NCBI GenBank assembly: GCA_024138015.1
Contig: JAMXBB010000011.1
Coordinates: forward strand, 26,101,984-26,165,983
Origin: Lumnitzera littorea
Lineage: Eukaryota > Streptophyta > Magnoliopsida > Myrtales > Combretaceae
Length of the DNA stretch: 64,000 nt
Direction of reading: 5' to 3'
The notes under the pieces are model-generated. The model ran no database searches, had not been told where the DNA came from, and saw only the letters and a program-made list of their open reading frames with translations. Shown piece by piece: positions 56,501 through 64,000 of this stretch (its first letter is position 1; every line of letters begins with the position of its first letter). The position numbers and the translations under genes are program-made.

Positions 56501-58401
56501 TTCTTTATTTGCCAATTCATTTGAATAATGTGTTTTAAGATCATATAGGACATCAAATTAATTGTCCTTCACTCATGCAGTAAATTACACGTCTTAATCT
56601 TTATTTAAAGAAAATTACGCCAGAATGCACTCTTTGGTCTATTATATATTTTAGGACCATGAAAGTCCAGATGGGTCATTAACTTATCTTGAATTAATAT
56701 TTCGTAACCACGTGCAGAAAAGAACTAAATAAACTCAAAGCAGCGTGCCCCAATTTTTGAAAGGGAAAGAACACGTTGAGATTCTGTGGAAACACGGGGA
56801 AATTATAAATCATAAATTTCTTGGTTCTTTCCGGACACAAAATCATTTTGATTTAAATATAGTTTATTGGATAGATTGCAAATTCATCCTTTTATATTTA
56901 GTTTATGCGTGCTTAATCCATTTGTCTTTAAATCGAGCATTTATGCTTCCAAACCCCTAAAAAAAATGTACCTAACTCTTATATGATCATCTTTTCATTG
57001 ATTTTATATTTTTTTTTTAATTATGATAATCTTTATTATTTTATGTAAGGCAAAATGGTGAAAGAAAAACAGGATTTGCAAGAATGTTATTCAAATTTTA
57101 GAATCTGAATGCTTATTTAAAAAAAAAAAAAGGATTAATTATACATAAAGTAAATATAGATGTGTGTATTTCTTATTTGTCGGACTAATTAATTAAAGTA
57201 AATATAGATGTGTATTTATTATTTGTCGGATTAATTAAGTAGGAGCGTTCAAATGATGATGCAGAATTCAAATCTAGGATGACTTACGATAGCATTACAC
57301 TATTAGATCAATTTAAGCTAACGGATATAATAATTGTCCTACATGTATGTCTTGAAGTGGATCATCTTAAAGAATTATCTTTTTAGATAGAAACGTGATC
57401 TTTATTTCGTCTCCTATACACCACGTGACAAATCTAGTCTTATCTTAACTTTAGCTTGCATAGTCCGAATGTACCAATTATATGAGCACATCATATAAAT
57501 TTTCTAAATTTTTGAGAAATGATGCAAAAAATTTAACATGGCTTGTGAATAAGATTATAAATAAACCAAACTACTTATAAGTTACTTCTATTTTTATTCT
57601 ATATTTACTCAAATTCGATTTAAAAATAATCAAATTGAACTCAAGCTTGATCCACTTGAATAGTTAATCAACAAGCTTGTCGTTTATAATACTAAACTCT
57701 ATTGTTTGAAAGCTTAATTGAACTCAAGTCAAATATAAATATTAATTAACTTCGAGTCGAATACATGTACTAATCAAGTTCAAGTCGAATACATATGGAT
57801 TTTAATTTACTATAATTAATAGAAAAAATAATTTTTTAGATAAATTGAGCTTAAATAAACTTTTGTATAATGCTTGAACTTGTTGAGTATCATTTCAAGT
57901 TAAGATTGAGCTCAAAATTCTAAACAAAATTTTAGTTGGAACCGTTATTCACCATCTTGGCCCAACTAACTTATAGTCATACTCATTAATATATGCATAA
58001 ATGATATGGCAAAAGCATAATAGAGCCTCTAAATATGACAATGCATGCTCAACACACTGCAAAGTTATTTTCCACGAACAACCAAGGAACTTTGTTGAAT
58101 TACTGAATTTAGCTTACTCCCATTGAAAAACTCACTAAAGGGATTTATTGGTGAAGCCTTGCCTCCTTAGCTCTAGGAGGCAAGTTTTTTCATTGCTCAA
58201 GTATGTAATCAAGTTTATTCACCACAATAGCTCCTTATATTGCAATGAAAATTTTTGTCACAAGCTTGTGTTTTAATAATAGTATACTAGTACCACGTTT
58301 TTCAAATAAAAATTATCATTTACCTTGTTGATGATGACTAACGATTAGCAGCTAATTGATCTACATCAAGTTATAGGCGTTTTGATGAGAGCAAGTGCTG
58401 T
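53595..58401. other. Anonymous AT-rich DNA
   Basis: One frame of 108 codons at 53909-54235 (+) has mixed, non-low-complexity composition but no recognised family and no supporting exon structure. A poly-T run lies at 55412-55430. Two ~50-bp near-identical units containing G-T-A-A-A-T-A-T-A-G-A-T-G-T-G-T lie at about 57139-57239. Otherwise nothing recognisable. Confidence 0.45.
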
Positions 58402-59277
58402 TGTAACGTGCTAGAACCTGAAACGTTATGGTTTGTCACATATCTCTACCCTCTATTAATGCATCAGTATCTAGAAACCTGTAACCTATTTAAATTCCAT
58501 AATTAAATACAAATCTACCAACTCTCATATTAAATAATCTCATCAATTTACAATTACTAGCTGTATAATAAACCATTCAATTCACCAAGTATAATAAATA
58601 CCTAACATAATTTGCACAACTAAAATAAAGAGCTCATAGCTCAATATAACCAAGACTTAACATTTACACGTATCTTAACCTACCACAAAAGTAGTAATAG
58701 TCTTCATCCTCAATTAGTAGTTGTATTCTATGTTATCATATACTCCACATCATTAATAATACCTAAACCACAATTGAAAAATAACAATCCACAATGAGTG
58801 AGCCAATGCCCAATACACAATACCACATAAATGCATGTGAAACACAAGTAACCAGTTAAACATACACACGAGTATCATCATAAATACAACAAATAACCAA
58901 TTTTAAATCTTATCATTTAAGTTCACAAATAGGATAATCTCAACATCTTAAAACTTGGGTTTACTCATAACCTCTACACACACAATATATAAATACTACA
59001 TAGCTATTGGTGTTGGGTACTCCTCAATACCCAAGTGCCAAAACCATCATAAATTTTCCTGGGGCCTTTTAGTATGGGACTCCATCAAAGACAATGTCAC
59101 GTAAAGATCACCAGGTGCCTCACCAACACCACAGAACCTATCTAGTAGGTAGTCGAAGCCAAGCACAAACAACACGATCAATTAAGTCCAGCTTACATAC
59201 TAGCCAGCACATACAACCATCAAACAAATATCCCGTACCTTAAGCTCTTATTCCAATATGATCCAATTCTTCGTAAC

Positions 59278-59880
59278 TCCTAGCACCTATGCAAAAGTAT
59301 AAAATGTAAAGTTTAGCATTTTATTTAATACTTCCCTACTTTGTTTAACACCCTTTCCCATTAACTTAACCCTTTGTCTCATCCCCGAGCTTCCAAACCA
59401 CTCTCTACGTATATTTTCACATCTTTTTATATACTTTTTGACATCCCATAATATATATACATCAATATTTATGTGCATACGCAGACCGTATGTATTATAT
59501 ATATATGTAACTCACCCATGTATTCTGTTATATTATATATTATAATACACATTATATTAAATGTCTACATAGACAAAGGGTTAAGNTCCTAGCACCTATG
59601 CAAAAGTATAAAATGTAAAGTTTAGCATTTTATTTAATACTTCCCTACTTTGTTTAACACCCTTTCCCATTAACTTAACCCTTTGTCTCATCCCCGAGCT
59701 TCCAAACCACTCTCTACGTATATTTTCACATCTTTTTATATACTTTTTGACATCCCATAATATATATACATCAATATTTATGTGCATACGCAGACCGTAT
59801 GTATTATATATATATGTAACTCACCCATGTATTCTGTTATATTATATATTATAATACACATTATATTAAATGTCTACATA
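59278..59880. other. Assembly join: single N with unresolved 294-bp overlap
   Basis: 59278-59571 and 59587-59880 are identical. Between them lie 14 bases and a single N (59586). The 14 bases G-A-C-A-A-A-G-G-G-T-T-A-A-G are the reverse complement of 59365-59378 inside the repeat, as expected from a fold-back or chimeric contig end. Confidence 0.9.
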
Positions 59881-59969
59881 TATTATTTTATATTATACAT
59901 TTAATATATGCATAACATTCATAATATATACATATTAAATATTATAATTATAGCATCTCCCACTTATCC

Positions 59970-59970
59970 C

Positions 59971-60003
<33 letters not shown>

Positions 60004-60104
60004 GTTCCTTTCTCTTGCTCTCTCCCCCTTGTCCCTTCCTCTCTCCCGTTCCCTATCCCACACATCACACACAAATGCTCTCTCTCTCTCTCTCTCTCTC
60101 TCTC
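59970..60104. repeat. Poly-C and (CT)n microsatellites
   Basis: A run of C at about 59969-59980 followed by (CT)n to 60003, and a second (CT)n at 60078-60104, with CT-rich sequence between. Confidence 0.9.
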
Positions 60105-60794
60105 CTCCAACACATACACACCATTCCACATTGCACAACACACATACACGACACTCTCTAACACAAAACACACACCGAAATCTTAGTTCAATAATACATA
60201 GTTTAACACTACGACAATACACCAACTTTTCGTAGCTAATACCTAACACGTCACATGCATACATATGCAACACCACCAATACGAAATCTTAACAATCCAA
60301 CCAATAATTATTATCCACTCCCACCACACCGACAAAAAAAAAAAAGAAAACACCTTTTCCTAAAACTAAAAAAAAAAACCTAAAAGAAATTATAAACTTA
60401 CAAAGAATATGATAAATAAATGAAACTTACTTGAGAAACGCATAAAGATCAATTCTTTATTAAATCCCATGTTCAATTATTGTGAATCTTGACTAGGGTT
60501 TTAGTATTTGGTTAAAGATCGGAAGTTTTCTATTCCTAAAGAAAAAGTAACTTGATATTTTGGTAAGAGAAAGATATGGGATTGAATAATATTTCTATTT
60601 ATAATAAGGGATAATAAGAAATCTGAATCTTTTCTTAGACAATATTACTCTTGCTACACTAGTCAATTACAAGCTATACCATGTCTCCAAATCTTTATTA
60701 TATTATTATATTCCTTCCCTTATTTTATATTTCTAACATTAGTATTATTATTATTATATAACCTCTCTTTTTTTTTTTTAAACCAGGTTTTACA

Positions 60795-62839
60795 GTTGAG
60801 TGTTGTGTGTTCAAATCATAGTGGTTATGGGTTTCATAAACAGATGGAGCTACTGGTTGATGGTTAGATTTTGACTGCGAGATTGAAAACAACCTGTGCA
60901 CATAATAAATATAAGCATCAAAGGTGGAACTTTCTCATTTATATCGTACATTTTTCCCTTTAAACATTTTTACTGACTTAAGTATCAGAATAACAGCACT
61001 AGAGTAACCTTTAGCGTCCATTTTTAGCTTACATTTGTTATGTATGCAGGTTGTTTTTATCTCAACCTCCCTGTCGAAACCCAACCATCAACATACTTTT
61101 TATATGAAAATCATATTATTGAATTCAGAATGGAAAATAGAAAATTAAAATGATAATATTAAATAATTTATTATGAATCCTTTTTAAGAAAAAAAAGAAC
61201 ATAATCTATAAATCTCAAACCCATTATAACAATAGTAAATAGTCTTACTACTAAAACAAGAACAATACGATCAATATAATTATCTAAATAGCTTACAGGT
61301 TATCAAACTCACAATTCTATCTAAAATCGCTAAAGAATCTTTAAAATCATAACATGAAATCAAAACACAGAAACGTAAGTTTTTACAACCTATATAAAAT
61401 AAATGTAAAAAAGACTATTAATATGTTTATAGTAGTTATAAAAAACTTGAAATATATGACGAAAATAAAAAAATTTATGAAATTTAGTTCTTTTTCTATA
61501 AAGATTCTTCATCTACAATTTAATATTTACGAAAGAAGGATAAGTAAAGTCAAATCTAACTTTTTTTCTTTCTTTATTTTGTTCGAAAAAAGTAATGAAT
61601 TGAAGAGAACCAGATATTTCAACTCACTTTGAGTTATTAATAATATAAACTTAAATTTTTTTTCCCTCATACATTAGAGTAGGAACCTAAATGAAAACTA
61701 TGAAAATAGAACTAAAGACTAGAGAGAGAAATAGAAAAGAAATTGAAATATGATAGAAAAGATGATTTAATAACCTAATTGTAAATGAGTAAGTAAAGAC
61801 CTAGTTGTGTTTTTTTTTTTTCTATTTTTGGCCTATTTAACTCATAAATGTAAAATTGACAAACTTAGCAAAAAAAAAAAACATAAGTTTCAATGAAGAT
61901 TGACATGTAAAATAGGTTAGAAACATAAGTTTTTATATGTAAACGATTTTATATCTAAATTAATTCTAAAGAGTTTTTTAAAATCGTATAGCTATAATCG
62001 TAATTTTGACAATTATTACCTAAAGAATTGATCATAGTCCAACTAAAGTCTCCTAATCTTCAAAGTTAATTATATCGACATTGCAGTCATGAAGTTGAGA
62101 TCAGGAGCAGCCATATAAAGCTAAGTGGTAGTATGGAACGAGTAGGGATAAAAGGGACAAGGTGGTGGTCGCTATTGCATGAATAAGGGCAAACAGTTGG
62201 AATGTTCATCAAGCAAAGGAGTAGAAGGAAGCCATAGATACTATCAGTTAGAAGGGGGCTGATGTGATTAGACACCTGAAGATGAAGTGGAAAGCAACTA
62301 AGAATGGGGAGTGGAGCCAAGGCATATAAGGTAGCGCACCATGTGGAATTTATAAATATAGCAGCTAAATAGGGTCTCTCTACTTGGCTTACATACAAAC
62401 ATGTTTGGAAGAAAGTGAGAATGGTAAAGAATGAAAGTCGCGTTGATAATGGTATAGATCTATCGTACCCCATTGCATGCGTATATCCTTATTTGAAGCC
62501 TAAAACCAAGTATATGATCTCTATGTCATACCTTCAATTTTACTTCATCTCTTTAACGTAGATCCAATCTTCAATCCACTTCTATCCATAGATATTTGCA
62601 TGGTAATGATAAGTATCTTATTACTCTAAGTAAAAAAAAGGTAAATCGCATGAACCACCTTTATAAATTGTGAAAATTGTATGAACCCTTACCCTTTTCA
62701 AAAGTTAGCACTTATTTCAATACGCCATGGTGAGCAGACACACCTAGTAATATCAAAAGGGATGGGTTGAAACCAAAACTACGGCTAGAATGTAAATGAA
62801 AGTCGAAGTAAGTAAATCCTTACACTAGTCTTAGATACG
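60795..62839. other. Anonymous AT-rich DNA
   Basis: No supported gene. The 128-codon minus frame at 62087-62473 is rich in Leu, Ile, Ser and Phe and has no recognised family. The plus frame at 61354-61632 is AT-driven Lys/Phe/Ile-rich. Confidence 0.5.
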
Positions 62840-63240
62840 ACGCACCAAGACTACACGTAAACCACCTCACTAAGTTGATATGACATACTATCAAGTAGAT
62901 GGGTAACTTTTCATTAATCCTTTCTTAAGCGAATGGATAAGAGTTAAATGTGAATTGAACCTATAAAGATAAGAACAATTTATAAAGGGAAAATAAAGCA
63001 TATTTAAAGATAAGGAAGCTAATGTCTATTGTATATGCAAATGGGTATTTATATATTGCCATTTAGGACAATATTACATAAAAATGCAAATGACTAAAAC
63101 AAGTAACCCTCTTAAAATGACTAGTATGGGAAGGGTAAAAATCGAAAAAGACAAAAGGAATATCCTACAAATATGGTACGAATAGTATATAACTCCCTAA
63201 GCTCGAGGCATCACAGACCGCCATATGTCCCTGATAATTT
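62840..63240 (-). repeat. Diverged LTR fragment of the element 3 family
   Basis: Shares order and spacing with the element 3 LTR: A-A-C-C-A-C-C...A-T-A-T-G-A-C-A-(T/C)-A-C-T, then G-A-A-T-G-G-A-T-A-A-G-A-G-T-T, then T-A-T-A-T-G-C-A-A...G-G-G-T-A-T-T-T-A-T-A-T-A, then A-T-A-T-T-A-C-A-T-(A/G). Clearly more diverged than the three LTRs at 28.8-39.2 kb. Ends not found. Confidence 0.5.
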
Positions 63241-64000
63241 ACTTACACATCAAGCTAAACGGGTAGTTAAATTATCTAAATTTTCATAAATAACTTCATA
63301 ACTCCCATTCAATAAATCTTAAAGTAACTAAAAGTCATGATTAAATCTCTTCAAATATTGTAATTGAAATGAACTTAAATAAACTAAACTCTCTCATTGC
63401 AAATGAAATAACAAAGCTCTCCAACAACAAGTTTATGTAATCTATCTCGCTAGCTAATCACATCTCATCATCACAGCAGTAGTAAAATTCTCCAGTATCT
63501 TTATCATGGTGATAGTAATATGCTTCCCTATTCTCACATAATCTACCTGTTCATCTAAAGTCCTTACAATTAAAAAAAAAAAGTGGAACGAGCTATTGCT
63601 TAGTACAGAAACCTACAAACACAAGCACGTATCATACAATAATCAATATAACACAAGCAATAATGCAGCAAGAATATATCAAACAGCTAGTTATTACATA
63701 TTTAATTAAGTCAATAGTTAGTACAACTCAGGATTACTTATGATTAACCCTAAACCTAAAGTATATCAAACTCTACACATTGTTCTTAGTTAGGACACTG
63801 GTACTATAGCCCCCAAACACCACCTAACCTACTTAGTTCCGGGAAACAAGTTCTACGACTCTCAAACACCAACCTAAACTACTCTGTATCATATTAAGGG
63901 CGAACTCCATAAAGGATAATATCACCCAAAGATCAACGAGATGCCACCTTAGGGACACTAGTATTATGACCCCTTGAGCCTAGCTAAACACAAGCAACAA
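63241..64000 (-). repeat. Diverged Tekay/Del-like LTR fragment, runs off the window
   Basis: A-A-C-T-C-C-A-T-A-A-A-G-G-A-T-A-A-T-A-T-C-A-C (63904-63926) and the following A-A-A-G-A-T-C-A match the solo LTR near 59070-59110, in the same orientation. Suggests a related LTR or element continuing to the right. Confidence 0.4.

Larger units (their letters stand above)
58402..60794 (-). mobile_element. Solo LTR of a Tekay/Del-like element (with assembly artefact inside)
   Basis: On the minus strand it starts T-G-T-A-A-A-A-C-C-T-G-G-T-T-T followed by an A-rich and A-A-T-repeat tract, and ends G-G-T-T-C-T-A-G-C-A-C-G-T-T-A-C-A. The end resembles that of element 1's LTR. No internal domains flank it. 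Candidate target duplication gctgt (58397-58401) and gttga (60795-60799), 3 of 5 identical. Subtracting the duplicated contig end, true length is about 2.1 kb. Boundaries are inferred. Confidence 0.5.

Noticed and set aside
59287..59787. Two identical 63-codon genes in tandem
   Set aside because: They are the same sequence shown twice at the N-gap assembly overlap.
59908..60279. Overlapping frames on both strands rich in Ser-Leu or Arg-Glu
   Set aside because: They are translations of the CT/GA microsatellites.
62087..62473. 128-codon minus-strand frame as a membrane protein gene
   Set aside because: Hydrophobic and Ser/Leu/Ile-rich, with no family signature, promoter or exon support. Most likely a chance frame.
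1..64000. CRISPR array, bacterial operon or phage system
   Set aside because: No short regularly spaced repeats of that type. All coding remnants except the epoxide hydrolase fragment are eukaryotic retroelement domains.

Overview
This is a gene-poor, AT-rich piece of a flowering-plant nuclear genome. I find no intact cellular gene. The evidence for a plant is the mix of elements: Ty3/gypsy chromovirus-type retrotransposons primed by initiator-Met tRNA, an L1-type LINE with a C-terminal RNase H, a Cassandra-type TRIM carrying 5S rRNA-like sequence in its LTRs, large LTRs with the G-T-A-C-G-T-A-G-G-C block, and hAT-like ends. The only trace of a cellular gene is a frameshifted first-exon-like fragment of a soluble epoxide hydrolase at the left edge. 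The species cannot be named from this sequence.

Layout. 1-3.9 kb: the epoxide hydrolase fragment, then anonymous AT-rich DNA with a 245-bp tandem duplication. 3.9-13.05 kb: element 1, a decayed Tekay/Del-like Ty3/gypsy element (+) lacking gag and the start of its 5' LTR; a 1.64-kb LTR-type element (A) sits in its 3' LTR. 13.56-40.88 kb: one L1-type LINE in three pieces, split by a complete 563-bp Cassandra-like TRIM (TSD GAATT) and by element 2, a 23.4-kb composite (TSD GAAAG/GAAAA). Element 2 is a CRM-like gypsy element (+). Its gag is interrupted by a hAT-like non-autonomous element at 19.07-26.09 kb, which itself holds LTR-type element C and a large LTR-like block. Its pol is interrupted by element 3 (-, TSD TGGTG), of the same CRM-like type, which in turn holds LTR-type element B (TSD GGGAG). 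A 1.1-kb tandem duplication at the left end of element 3's reading frame (its 5' LTR side) has produced a third LTR and a second primer binding site. 40.9-45.3 kb: anonymous DNA. 45.3-49.84 kb: element 4, another gypsy element (+) with a nearly readable protease-RT region, a chromodomain, and most of its integrase deleted. 49.85-58.4 kb: anonymous DNA with a recent 164-bp tandem duplication. 58.4-60.8 kb: a solo LTR (-) containing a one-N join with an undetected 294-bp overlap. 60.8-64 kb: anonymous DNA and two diverged LTR fragments.

Read as history, the window is an insertion stack at least five layers deep: LINE, then element 2, then element 3 or the hAT-like element, then LTR-type elements B or C, then local duplications. 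Nothing here acts together as a pathway. The most unusual material is the A/B/C set. These three insertions share both ends and a conserved block but have very different cores, and each contains a tRNA-like module with Pol III-type box B sequence. If the CRM assignment of elements 2 and 3 is right, the region could be centromeric or pericentromeric.
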